Positions 56,469 through 64,000 of a stretch of 64,000 nt of DNA are shown here, piece by piece; positions within the stretch are counted from its first letter, which is position 1, and the number at the start of each line of letters is the position of its first letter. The notes under the pieces were generated by a model. The model did not search any database and was not told the DNA's origin. It worked only from the letters and a program-made list of their open reading frames with translations. Source of the DNA: Pseudovibrio sp. Alg231-02 (GTDB taxonomy: Bacteria > Pseudomonadota > Alphaproteobacteria > Rhizobiales > Stappiaceae). Location: assembly GCF_900143565.1 (NCBI RefSeq), contig NZ_FREX01000001.1:319640-383639 (forward strand), read 5' to 3'. Both the position numbers and the translations under genes were made by a program.

Positions 56469-56656
56469 ACCCGATCGAACTTCTCACCACAGCAGAACCC
56501 GCAGACCGCCTGAGAATTTCCCCGCAAACCCTAAACATATGACGTTGCAAGGGAACGGGACCTGCGTTCTGCAAAATCGGACGTACTGTGCGCTACACCA
56601 CTGAAGCGCTTCAAGGGTACCTTATCCAAAACACCTGCAGGCACACGGGAGGTTGA
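56465..56656 (+). pseudogene. Excisionase/AlpA-like HTH gene broken by TGA
   Basis: The frame reads LLTTAEPADRLRISPQTLNI, then TGA at 56540-56542, then RCKGTGPAFCKIGRTVRYTT followed by EALQGYL to a stop at 56654. The pattern is the small MerR/AlpA-type winged helix of excisionases ('LTxxEAAxxLxxSxxTLxxWRxxGxGPxFxKxGRxVRY'), and the TGA falls where the conserved Trp sits, one base from TGG. 63 codons including the stop position. ATGA overlap with the upstream gene. Probably inactivated during decay of an integrated element. Confidence 0.7.
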
Positions 56657-56934
56657 AACCTCCCCCTGATACCAGTCGCGTGAAACAGCATCCAGAAAAA
56701 GGAGGCCAATCCAGGGAAAACCAAAGCGCTGACAGCGCTTAAGAAAATCAATACTGAAATTTTCACAGATTTACACCGAATGACTCATACATGTAAAATA
56801 TACGAAGAACAACTCTACCCAATATAGGTAATGATTAAATATATTAATGAATACTATTTATGTAATTAAATATTGCAAGAATCATATTTAATTTTATACT
56901 TACATGATTGCTTTTATATTAAAGGATGTAGAAA
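56657..56934. other. AT-rich region upstream of the metalloprotease
   Basis: About 280 bases, strongly AT-rich, no gene. It presumably holds the protease promoter. Confidence 0.45.
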
Positions 56935-58662
56935 ATGTGTAAATTATGCATGATGGATCAACTACATGTAACTGCAGAAAGTATATCCTACAACTCAAGT
57001 GTCACGGAGCAAAAAGCGGCCCTCAGCGCGCAAGCTGCCGATCAGGTTACAACTCAGGTCGAGGAGGCGGATTTCTTAGCAAATACTCTAGTCTTGAATG
57101 AGGGAGAAGATGCTGACGCAGGGCCCTCGACGCAATACCTCATTGCTGCAGGGGATAGCTTTTCAGGTACACTTGAAACCAATGGGGACCGCGACTGGGT
57201 GGCGATCGACCTTAGTGCGGGATCAAATTATACGATCAACCTTAATGGGAGTGGATCTGCGCCGGTTACAGATACTTATTTAAGAATATACGACGCATCA
57301 GGAAACCTAGTTGCGTTTGACGATGACGGCGGGTCTGGTTTAAATTCATCTTTAGACTTCATGGCATCCACGTCAGGCAGATTTTACATCAGCGCCGCTG
57401 CCTACTCAGATGGGCAGACCGGAAGTTATACTGTCAGTGTGGAGGAGACCTTGCCTCCATCACCGCTGGATGCGCTCGATTGGGGTGGTTCAGCTGTAGA
57501 TACAACAAATATTTCTGTCTACTTTGCGCAAGCTGGTGAAGTTTTTGATGGCCAAAGTTCAGATGGTTGGACGCAGGCGCAGATTGATGGTGCGATGGCG
57601 TCGTTAAACGACTTATCGCAAGGGACAAATCTCACTTTTTCGGTAGCAAGCAGCTCAAATAATGCAGAGTTTAAATTTGTAACATCTGCCTTTGGCGGAA
57701 GTACTTATGCCTATATGAATCCTCCGAGTGAAGCAAATCCAGGCGTAGCCGTTTTCAATACCTCTAATATGAATTTAGCAAACCTAGATCCAGGCTCACT
57801 TGAGTACTTTGTGTTTCAGCATGAAGTTGGTCATGGACTGGGTATGTCGCACCCTCATGATACTGGGGGCGGTTCCAGTGTGATGAACGGGGTTTCTAGC
57901 TCACGCGGGGATTACGGTGACTTCAATCTCAATCAAGGTATCTATACCATGATGAGCTATAATGTCGGCCACGCAGAGCTTTATCCGGAATGGCCGAGTG
58001 ATTATGGCGCGACGGTGGGCCCTATGGCGTTCGACTTGGCGCTTCTACAGGAGAAATACGGAGCAAAAGACGCGAATATAGATAATAATACATATCTCCT
58101 ACCAGAACTTAACGGTTCGGGCACATTTTATTCGTGCATCTGGGACACCGGCGGCATCGATACAATCGCGTATACGGGCTTCAGCAGCGTCAACATCTCG
58201 CTTGTAGCCGCTACTCTTGATTACAGCAGCACAGGCGGTGGTGTACTTTCCTATGCAGAGGGTGTGCGCGGAGGGTATACCATCGCCAATGGTGTTGAGA
58301 TAGAAAATGCTTCTGGTGGCGCTGGCAGTGATACTGTGGTTGGAAACTCCTTGGAGAATGTACTTCAGGGCTTCTCCGGCGATGATTTCCTTGATGGAGC
58401 TCAAGGAGATGACCTTTTAGAAGGTGGTGCGGGACGTGATACCTTTAGTTTCACGAGTATAGGTGACACTGACACTATTGCTGACTTTCAGGACACAATT
58501 GACTTTATTCAGCTCGGCTCTGAATTTGGCGCGGACTCCTTTACAGAGCTGTCTTTGACCAATAGAGATGCCGACGTCATTGTCGCCTTTGAAGATAGTG
58601 AGATCATTTTACAAAATACGGATCTCTCACTTATTGGTGCCGAGGACTTCATCTTCGTATAA
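56935..58662 (+). CDS. Secreted serralysin-type zinc metalloprotease (M10/RTX)
   Basis: 575 residues. MCKLCMMDQL at the start carries a CxxC motif. A PPC-like domain (about 65-170, DSFSGTLETNGDRDWVAIDL) precedes the catalytic domain. The zinc site HEVGHGLGMSH starts at His296 and the Met-turn is YTMMSYNVG. The C-terminal third contains RTX Gly-Asp repeats (SGDDFLDGAQGDDLLEGGAG) and a final hydrophobic strand typical of type I secretion. No type I transporter is adjacent. Such enzymes degrade host or environmental proteins. PPC before the protease is an uncommon order. Confidence 0.88.
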   Translation: MCKLCMMDQLHVTAESISYNSSVTEQKAALSAQAADQVTTQVEEADFLANTLVLNEGEDADAGPSTQYLIAAGDSFSGTLETNGDRDWVAIDLSAGSNYTINLNGSGSAPVTDTYLRIYDASGNLVAFDDDGGSGLNSSLDFMASTSGRFYISAAAYSDGQTGSYTVSVEETLPPSPLDALDWGGSAVDTTNISVYFAQAGEVFDGQSSDGWTQAQIDGAMASLNDLSQGTNLTFSVASSSNNAEFKFVTSAFGGSTYAYMNPPSEANPGVAVFNTSNMNLANLDPGSLEYFVFQHEVGHGLGMSHPHDTGGGSSVMNGVSSSRGDYGDFNLNQGIYTMMSYNVGHAELYPEWPSDYGATVGPMAFDLALLQEKYGAKDANIDNNTYLLPELNGSGTFYSCIWDTGGIDTIAYTGFSSVNISLVAATLDYSSTGGGVLSYAEGVRGGYTIANGVEIENASGGAGSDTVVGNSLENVLQGFSGDDFLDGAQGDDLLEGGAGRDTFSFTSIGDTDTIADFQDTIDFIQLGSEFGADSFTELSLTNRDADVIVAFEDSEIILQNTDLSLIGAEDFIFV

Positions 58663-58734
58663 TTTAGAATCCCAACATTGGGGTGTAAGGTGAGCGTTTG
58701 GTGAAGGCGACCTACCAACCAGCAATGGGCCTTG

Positions 58735-59040
58735 TTACGCTGACTTTGCAGCGTAACACCACGGCATGAGGTCGGTGATCTTGTGATCAACGATTTAGGT
58801 CAGAACCAACGTGAGCCAGGCATGAGGGGCCCACATTGTTGAGCTTGGCTGTTTCGATGAAGGTATAGGCGATTGCCGCAGCTTTGCCGCCACCTTCTGA
58901 TCCCATGAAGAGATAATTTTTCCGCCCAAGAGCCACAGGTCTCATTGCTCGGTCGTGTTGTTGTCGAGCTCCAGTGACCCATTGTCGAGATAAAGCCGTG
59001 TTTTGGGCGGCCGCGTGAGGGCCAGAAGTCGACGTTCATG
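58735..59040 (-). mobile_element. Eroded 3' end of an IS66-type transposase (TnpC)
   Basis: Three frames of the minus strand join to a recognisable IS66 TnpC C-terminus: RLYLDNGSLELDNNTTEQ, then MRPVALGRKNYLFMGSEGGG and AAIAYTFIETAKLNNVGP, then HAWLTLVLT with a stop, IVDHKITDLMPWCYAAKSA and TAA at 58735. At least two frameshifts and one nonsense codon are needed to align them. The N-terminal part and tnpA/tnpB are absent. GTAAGGTGAGCG at 58685 may be the outer inverted repeat. Confidence 0.7.
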
Positions 59041-59777
59041 CATTTCCATCAAGAGTTGAAATCGCCTGATCGAAGGCCTTTATGTGAACGACCTTGGTGC
59101 AGAAGTTCCTACTGACCTTAATCAGATAGACGATCAAATCCTAGCTTAGGACTGGGCGTCTGAAGGTAACCGTATTGAGGCTCTGCACTTTAATGAAAGT
59201 GGTCAAAGCTACTCATTGGGAGGCTGTTAGCAGACGACTTTTAATTCGCGTAGATGAGATGGAACTACTTCTTCTTGGATGCTCAGCAATTAAACATCGG
59301 GCTTTTGGGCCTCCCTTTTATGGAGTGCATCGAGTGCTTAACGTTGTCTTATCGCATACCTCATTGCATTAGACGCGAGAACAACTGATATCTGGCGAAT
59401 ACCATTGTGGTTGGGCATTTGTTGAATCCGTTTTTTACAGGTTAAACTGTTCTCTGTGCTCAACTGCAACCAGCCTGACACGGCTTTTGATACTCATGCG
59501 ACCAACATCACAAAGTTGGACCTCATTTTATAGTGCGCTGCAATAATTTCTCCACTGCTCCGTAAGGGCCTAGACGCGCGCGAATGTGCCGGAGAGCCTG
59601 TCGAGCCAGACCGAAAAACCCAGTTCCTGCCCGCCCTCAGCTATGGCCCGGACCTTGAGCTTATGCCCCCCTGAGCGAGGCGATGGCACCGGCGTCGAAC
59701 TTAAAAGGCATGCAGCAGGCAAAATCTCTTCCCCGCACTTTTTGAGCAGGGAAGACACTGTATTGGCTATCGAAAAA
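59041..59777. other. Non-coding or decayed region between the IS66 remnant and the acyltransferase gene
   Basis: About 740 bases. Short frames exist on both strands (for example 59570-59806 on the minus strand) but none resembles a known family or has a good ribosome-binding site. The right part is GC-richer than the left. It is likely eroded insertion or gene debris. Confidence 0.5.
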
Positions 59778-60758
59778 CTATGCGGGCTCAGCCAGACAAA
59801 AATCACGGCGTAGAACGCATTTTAAATTCCTGTGAGACTGCGCGTATTTTTGTTGGGGCAAACCCAATAATTCGGCGTTCATCCTGTGATCAAAACTATT
59901 TTGCATTTGAGTCGGATCAACCCGTAAATGGTCAAGGAAGGCGTCTTTCGGTAGCACCATTGTTTGTAGGTGAGATGTAGCGATCACATCGGCAGACTGA
60001 GTGTTATCGGTTAGAAGAGCTGTTTCGCCAAAAAACTGACCTTGGCCCAAAACGCCCAGAACATCACCAGAAGCGGCATGGCGCACTTCCGCCTCGCCTT
60101 CGATGATCACAAAACCCGTGTCTCCCTTTGCACCAGCCTGCAAAACAGTTTCGCCCTTGCTAAACAGCATATACTCATAGGATTGCAAGAAATTATAGAG
60201 TTGGGTGCGTTGCGCAAACGTTTGAAGATTGTCCGCCAAGTCTCTCATATCCAACATCATAGGGATGAAGTTCCCCCCCAAGTGTGGGGCATATTGCATA
60301 TCTCCAACAGGCTTGAAACCGACACGGGTTACAAGTTTGCTGATAGCCGGGTTCGTTGGCGCGATGACATGCGTAATGTCGTTTGAAACGGCGAAAATCG
60401 CCGATAACGAAATCAGGTGCAGTGCAATACCGAGCGAGCGCTGTGCTTCACGAACACAGAACATGCCCACACTCATCATATTGACGTTCTCCTTTGGCAG
60501 GTGCTGACGAAAATCGTAATAATTGTCCGCAGGGACGCCTGCTGGGGAATCGACGTTAATCCTTAGCGCGCCAATAATCTTGTCGTCTCGCATCGCCAGC
60601 ATGTTTCGCGTGGTCGATAACATGTCGAACTTGTCAACAATCCTCTGGTCGTTGGTCGGCTGAAACAGCTTTTCCTGCAAACAGAACAAGTCATAACGCA
60701 ACTTCAGAATGCTATCGATCTGTTCTGGATCTTTGGTGATGCTCACTCGGATGGGCAT
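59778..60758 (-). CDS. FeeM/LuxI-like N-acyltransferase fused to a cyclic-nucleotide-binding-like domain
   Basis: 326 residues. The N-terminal half follows the acyl-homoserine-lactone synthase/FeeM pattern: LRYDLFCLQEKLF with Arg21, VDKFD with Asp42 and Asp45, GALRI with Arg66, and SVGMFCVREAQRSLGIALHL. Residues about 190-285 form a CRP-like cNMP fold (GDTGFVIIEGEAEVRH, GQGQFFGETALLTD). In the phosphate-binding cassette the canonical Arg is Gln254 (FGETALLTDNTQSADV), so binding of ordinary cAMP or cGMP is doubtful. FeeM enzymes N-acylate amino acids from acyl-ACP. GAGGT nine bases before the ATG; the first 16 bases overlap the upstream methyltransferase gene. Confidence 0.75.
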   Translation of the reverse strand: MPIRVSITKDPEQIDSILKLRYDLFCLQEKLFQPTNDQRIVDKFDMLSTTRNMLAMRDDKIIGALRINVDSPAGVPADNYYDFRQHLPKENVNMMSVGMFCVREAQRSLGIALHLISLSAIFAVSNDITHVIAPTNPAISKLVTRVGFKPVGDMQYAPHLGGNFIPMMLDMRDLADNLQTFAQRTQLYNFLQSYEYMLFSKGETVLQAGAKGDTGFVIIEGEAEVRHAASGDVLGVLGQGQFFGETALLTDNTQSADVIATSHLQTMVLPKDAFLDHLRVDPTQMQNSFDHRMNAELLGLPQQKYAQSHRNLKCVLRRDFCLAEPA

Positions 60759-61660
60759 GACGCTTCTACCTCATCGCGAGTGCTGCAAGCTTGTACCTGG
60801 ACCAAACATTCCCCACGGTGCAACATTGTTGGCGTGATGTTTGGTAGGTAACGATCTTTCAGGCTGCCTGCCTCGGCCACATCCAGCAAAACATACCCTT
60901 GGTCCTTGATAAAACCGGCTAAATCCTTGAGAGCAATTGTCCAACTCAAGGGTTCGCCTTTTATGCGCAGATAGAGGTTCAACACAGGACCACAGTTGTT
61001 TTTGGGGTCGGAGAAGGAAGTAACGCTGCTGAACACAATCCGCGTCTTTTCCCCCAGTTCTGCCAAGCCGGAAAAGAGTGTTTTGACATCCGAAACCGGC
61101 AAGTACATGAGCACGCCTTCGCAGATGAAAACAGTAGGCATAGCGACGTCATAGGCCTCATGAGATACTAACACTTCCTTGGCGCTGGTCTTTTTGAAGT
61201 CCACTTCAATCAGATGGAAGTTGTTGGAGATCTGGCCATCCAGAGCCGATTGCTTGTGAGCGCTGGTTGCCGGGTGATCCAGTTCAAAAAAGGTAACCTC
61301 AGGAAATTGCGAATGCAGCTCATAGGCCAGTGTGTCGAAACCCGCGCCAAGGTTCACAACCATCGTGTAGCCTTGGGAAATTGCGTTTTCGACGGCATCG
61401 CGAATATATTTTTTGCGTAACCCGTAATGAGTGGAAATGCCGGGCAATATCAGCCGTTCCATCATTGGAACCAGCGCACGAAACAAACGGCTGTTGAGCT
61501 GCTTCAGTCGTTTTCTGCCTTCCTCAGATCTTTCAAGGATGGTCTTGCCTGTTTTAAGAGTTTCTGCTGTGACAAGATGTCGATATTCTGGTTTTTCTGC
61601 GATCAACAATAAACCTTGTAACACTGTGTAAGCGGTTGAACTTGCAACTCTGTCTTTCAT
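60743..61660 (-). CDS. LCMT/PPM-family SAM-dependent methyltransferase
   Basis: 305 residues. NLGAGFDTLAYELHSQFP (Gly105-Thr110 core), FFELDHPATSAHKQSAL and FICEGVLMYLPVSDV are the SAM and family motifs of leucine carboxyl methyltransferase-like proteins (Pfam LCM). Bacterial members methylate carboxyl or hydroxyl groups of small metabolites. GGAGCAAG precedes the ATG. Overlap with the acyltransferase gene argues for a two-step product. A palindrome lies just upstream (61687). Confidence 0.85.
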   Translation of the reverse strand: MKDRVASSTAYTVLQGLLLIAEKPEYRHLVTAETLKTGKTILERSEEGRKRLKQLNSRLFRALVPMMERLILPGISTHYGLRKKYIRDAVENAISQGYTMVVNLGAGFDTLAYELHSQFPEVTFFELDHPATSAHKQSALDGQISNNFHLIEVDFKKTSAKEVLVSHEAYDVAMPTVFICEGVLMYLPVSDVKTLFSGLAELGEKTRIVFSSVTSFSDPKNNCGPVLNLYLRIKGEPLSWTIALKDLAGFIKDQGYVLLDVAEAGSLKDRYLPNITPTMLHRGECLVQVQACSTRDEVEASCPSE

Positions 61661-61686
61661 TCTTGCTCCATCAACATACGTCTTGA

Positions 61687-61706
61687 TTGACCAAGCCCCC
61701 GGTCAA
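61687..61706. promoter_or_regulatory. Palindromic operator candidate upstream of the methyltransferase-acyltransferase operon
   Basis: TTGACC (61687-61692) and GGTCAA (61701-61706) are perfect inverted half-sites with an eight-base spacer, 27-46 bases before the methyltransferase ATG. This spacing suits binding of a dimeric regulator. The regulator is not identified. Confidence 0.35.
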
Positions 61707-61928
61707 ATCAGAGACCCTAAGCAGGTATTTCCCAAGTAGAGTTATCGCTTGGCGAATGTTATCGATGTTGCCACAGGTCTTAAGTGTCTTGGTTGGATTG
61801 GTGCGTTGTTTTGGGGCGATGCGCATATTGATATTCTGTTTTGGCTTGAGAGTACTTTCTCGCCGCTTGCGATTACAGGCGACGGCGTGGGATCTGGGGG
61901 CTCAGCCCCAGTGGAGGCCGAGAAGTGC

Positions 61929-64000
61929 TCAGAACTGCAGAGCAAGGTTCATCTTAAGCCCCTGATCGGTGAAGCCAGAACCGAACTGACCATTGTAGGT
62001 CAGACTGAGGGTCGCATTCGCCCCAAGATCGACTGCCGTGCCCAGATCGAGCAGGAAGGCATCTCTGGCGATCGGCACACCGGCAACCGAGAAATCGTCC
62101 CCCCCATCAAAGGCATGATGAGCAAGCGGCGTCACGTCGCCGAAAGCGTGCCGCCACCCCACCATCGCACTCAGCTGCGCCGAGGCAGCCCCGAGATCAG
62201 CTCTGGTTTCAGCACGCAGTCCGATGGTGGTGAAGGTCTGGTCCTTGTCCTGGTCATTGGCCGTCAACGCAGCTACGCCGCCAGCTTCAGAATAGCCGTC
62301 ACTCGTCAGGTGCACATAAGCGAGGCCAGCGAAGGGCTCCACACTCACCGCACCGTGATCGAAGCGATATCCGGCCTCGCCAAAGATTTGGGTGGTTCGT
62401 GCATCATAGGACGCTGACAGTTTCTCTGAGAACCCGGTAAAGGCGACAGAGCGTTCCGTGTCGATATCATGCCATGCATAGCTGGCGCCAATGCGTAGCC
62501 CTACAGCGCCGAGATCGGCACCGCCATAGGCGCCAAGATGCAGTGTGTCTGCTGAAGCGAACGACGCACGATCACTCACCTTGAAGCTGGAATTATCATA
62601 GCCACCGAAAAGACCAATGCGGGCATTTTCGCCGATCCTTGCATCACCGCCCACGAAGAAACCGCCTATCGTCCGGTCAAGCTTTGAGGCATTACCATTG
62701 CCTCTCCAGTCGCCCCACGCACCGAAGCCCTTGCCCCAGAACGCGAAGCTGTCGCTGATGCGTTTTTCGGTCTGCACTTGTCCGTCGGCGGCCACGGCAC
62801 CTGTTGCAATGCGCACACGGTTCAAGGCCGCTTCGCGCGCAAAGCGACTGTCTTCGATCAGCGCTGTCCTGATCGAAGCGTGGCTTTCGCCCGAAAGCTG
62901 GTCAAGGGCTTGCGGAGCCTCCGCATTGGAAAGGTTCAACACCGCGTTGTGCAGGTTTCCGCTTTCGAGCGAAGACACGCCACCGCCCGTCGCACACTGA
63001 TTGGCACTCAGTCCGGAAACGCAGAAAGTGGAGGCGGCCAGTTGCGACGTCAGATAGACGTTGTTGGTATCGTATGAAACTGCGAAATCAAGGAACGCAT
63101 AGTCATCGATTGGCACTGAGGAATCGAACGTCCCGGTCACGCCGCCGCCACTGGTAATGATGGTGTAAACCGTATTAGCGGCATAAGTTGATCCGTTGTC
63201 GGTCCCATTCTCCGGCCTGACATGCACCGCTCCACCATTGATCGTGACGGTATCACTGGCAGCCAGCAGATCGTTGTTGATGCCCGCTGTGTTGCCACCA
63301 TCGTTCAATTCAACCTCATAAGTCGAACCGGTGTTGAAAACGGTCGATACAGTATTCAGTGTGCCGATGGAGTTGCCCGGCGCCATCACTCCGCCAGAAT
63401 TGACGCTAACCGCCCCCAATGATCCCGAACCACCAAGGGTTCCGCCATTGATCGTGACATCGCCAATGGAACCATCAACAACCAGCGTGCCCGCAGAGAC
63501 CGAGGTGTTGCCGGTATAAGTGTTGGTACCAGTCAGGATCGTAGTGCCAAGGTCGGTCTTTTCCAGCGAACCAGTCCCGGTCAAGTTGGAGGCGATGGTG
63601 GCCGTGTATCCGGCACCTGCTGCGGTTCCATCCCCGACCCGGATCGCGGCGGCTCCTGTCAGAGCAATGTCGCCGCCAGTTACAGTATAGCCGTCAACGG
63701 CAAACTGCAGGCCTGCCGAGGCAGCGACCCCAGCGCCATCCACCGTGATCATCCCCGCATCCGCCTGGAAGATCAGGAAGCTGTCGGGATCATAACGCGC
63801 GCTTGTCGAGCCGCTGGCATCTGTCCAGTTGATGCTTGCCGTGGTCCAGGAGCCCGTACCGCCATGAACGGTTCCATCAGCGCTGGTCACCGCTCCATTC
63901 CAGAAGCTCAGGAGAAGTGGGTTTACCATGAGATTGACGTGCCCGGCTGTCGCAGTTTGAACACTGTAGGTGTGGGCTGTTGGTGCAGTCCCCACGATCA
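61929..64000 (-). CDS. Autotransporter, C-terminal 690 residues (N-terminus beyond the window)
   Basis: The open frame runs off the right edge; about 690 residues are visible. The passenger part contains autotransporter-associated beta-strand repeats (TTILTGTNTYTGNTSVSAGT, GTLGGSGSLGAVSVNSGGVM, APGNSIG). A linker with paired Cys (STFCVSGLSANQCATGGG) leads to a beta-barrel domain (SFAFWGKGFGAWGDWRGNGN ... YGGADLGAVGLRIGASYAW) ending in LALQF. Type V secretion threads the passenger across the outer membrane. The gene looks G+C-richer than its neighbours, a sign of transfer. Passenger function unknown. Confidence 0.9.
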   Translation of the reverse strand, partial: IVGTAPTAHTYSVQTATAGHVNLMVNPLLLSFWNGAVTSADGTVHGGTGSWTTASINWTDASGSTSARYDPDSFLIFQADAGMITVDGAGVAASAGLQFAVDGYTVTGGDIALTGAAAIRVGDGTAAGAGYTATIASNLTGTGSLEKTDLGTTILTGTNTYTGNTSVSAGTLVVDGSIGDVTINGGTLGGSGSLGAVSVNSGGVMAPGNSIGTLNTVSTVFNTGSTYEVELNDGGNTAGINNDLLAASDTVTINGGAVHVRPENGTDNGSTYAANTVYTIITSGGGVTGTFDSSVPIDDYAFLDFAVSYDTNNVYLTSQLAASTFCVSGLSANQCATGGGVSSLESGNLHNAVLNLSNAEAPQALDQLSGESHASIRTALIEDSRFAREAALNRVRIATGAVAADGQVQTEKRISDSFAFWGKGFGAWGDWRGNGNASKLDRTIGGFFVGGDARIGENARIGLFGGYDNSSFKVSDRASFASADTLHLGAYGGADLGAVGLRIGASYAWHDIDTERSVAFTGFSEKLSASYDARTTQIFGEAGYRFDHGAVSVEPFAGLAYVHLTSDGYSEAGGVAALTANDQDKDQTFTTIGLRAETRADLGAASAQLSAMVGWRHAFGDVTPLAHHAFDGGDDFSVAGVPIARDAFLLDLGTAVDLGANATLSLTYNGQFGSGFTDQGLKMNLALQF

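Noticed and set aside
56540-56542. TGA as a selenocysteine or recoded codon in the excisionase-like gene
   Set aside because: It lies at a position of Trp in homologues and no SECIS-like hairpin is apparent; a simple nonsense change is more likely.
59570-59806. 78-residue minus-strand frame next to the acyltransferase gene
   Set aside because: Overlaps the end of that gene, has no family match and no ribosome-binding site.
61749-62417. 222-residue frame on the + strand at the end of the autotransporter gene
   Set aside because: Mostly antisense to the conserved barrel; no ribosome-binding site.
1-64000. CRISPR arrays, rRNA operons, tRNA genes
   Set aside because: No regularly spaced direct repeats and no tRNA- or rRNA-like stretches were found on reading either strand.

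Overview
The window is chromosomal DNA from an alphaproteobacterium, most likely a marine member of the Hyphomicrobiales close to Pseudovibrio/Stappiaceae. This is inferred from gene order and protein sequence: lptF-lptG-lptD-surA-pdxA-rsmA; fabD-fabG-acpP-fabF-mltG-yicC-gmk facing rpsF-rpsR-rplI; dnaB-alr-radA-cvpA-purF; and der-bamB-YfgM-like. Base composition is moderate and no tRNA, rRNA or CRISPR array is visible.

Layout. 1-7.6 kb: the 5' part of ndk, a DinB protein, a DUF1801 protein, an AT-rich membrane protein, an ABC-F ATPase, a P-loop protein, and a methyltransferase translationally coupled to holC. 7.8-17.4 kb: pepA, divergent from the lipopolysaccharide-export/outer-membrane assembly operon lptF-lptG-lptD-surA-pdxA-rsmA. 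17.4-21.8 kb: a lipoprotein-type subtilisin with an autotransporter-like C-terminus, converging on a Tat-exported multicopper oxidase. 21.9-29 kb: gmk, yicC, mltG and the fatty-acid genes fabF, acpP, fabG, fabD. 29.2-38.5 kb: ribosomal proteins S6, S18 and L9, then dnaB, alr, radA, cvpA, purF and an SDR. 38.5-45.7 kb: suhB-like, der, bamB and its TPR partner, two tandem NnrU-family membrane proteins, a PilZ protein and a DksA/TraR zinc-finger protein. 45.7-55.1 kb: a decayed methyltransferase gene, an intact methyltransferase, guaA, a MarR regulator, a TPR protein, an rsmB-like gene and a chemotaxis receptor.

55.1-64 kb is accessory. It holds a GapR/DUF2312 paralogue, an unknown gene, an excisionase-like HTH gene broken by a TGA, a type-I-secreted RTX metalloprotease, an eroded IS66 transposase end, a two-gene operon described below, and the C-terminal 690 residues of a large autotransporter that runs off the window and looks G+C-richer than its neighbours.

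The most interesting unit is the operon at 59778-61660. A carboxyl-methyltransferase-like protein (LCMT/PPM family) overlaps by 16 bp a protein that joins a FeeM/LuxI-like N-acyltransferase domain to a cyclic-nucleotide-binding-like domain. The latter domain has Gln where canonical domains have the phosphate-binding Arg. The pair could make a methylated N-acyl amino acid, perhaps a signal or surfactant-like molecule; this is inference. Other points: three copies of a dispersed palindromic intergenic element (22.7, 25.1 and 41.05 kb), and two pseudogenes whose original reading frames can be reconstructed base by base (45721-46406 and 56465-56656).
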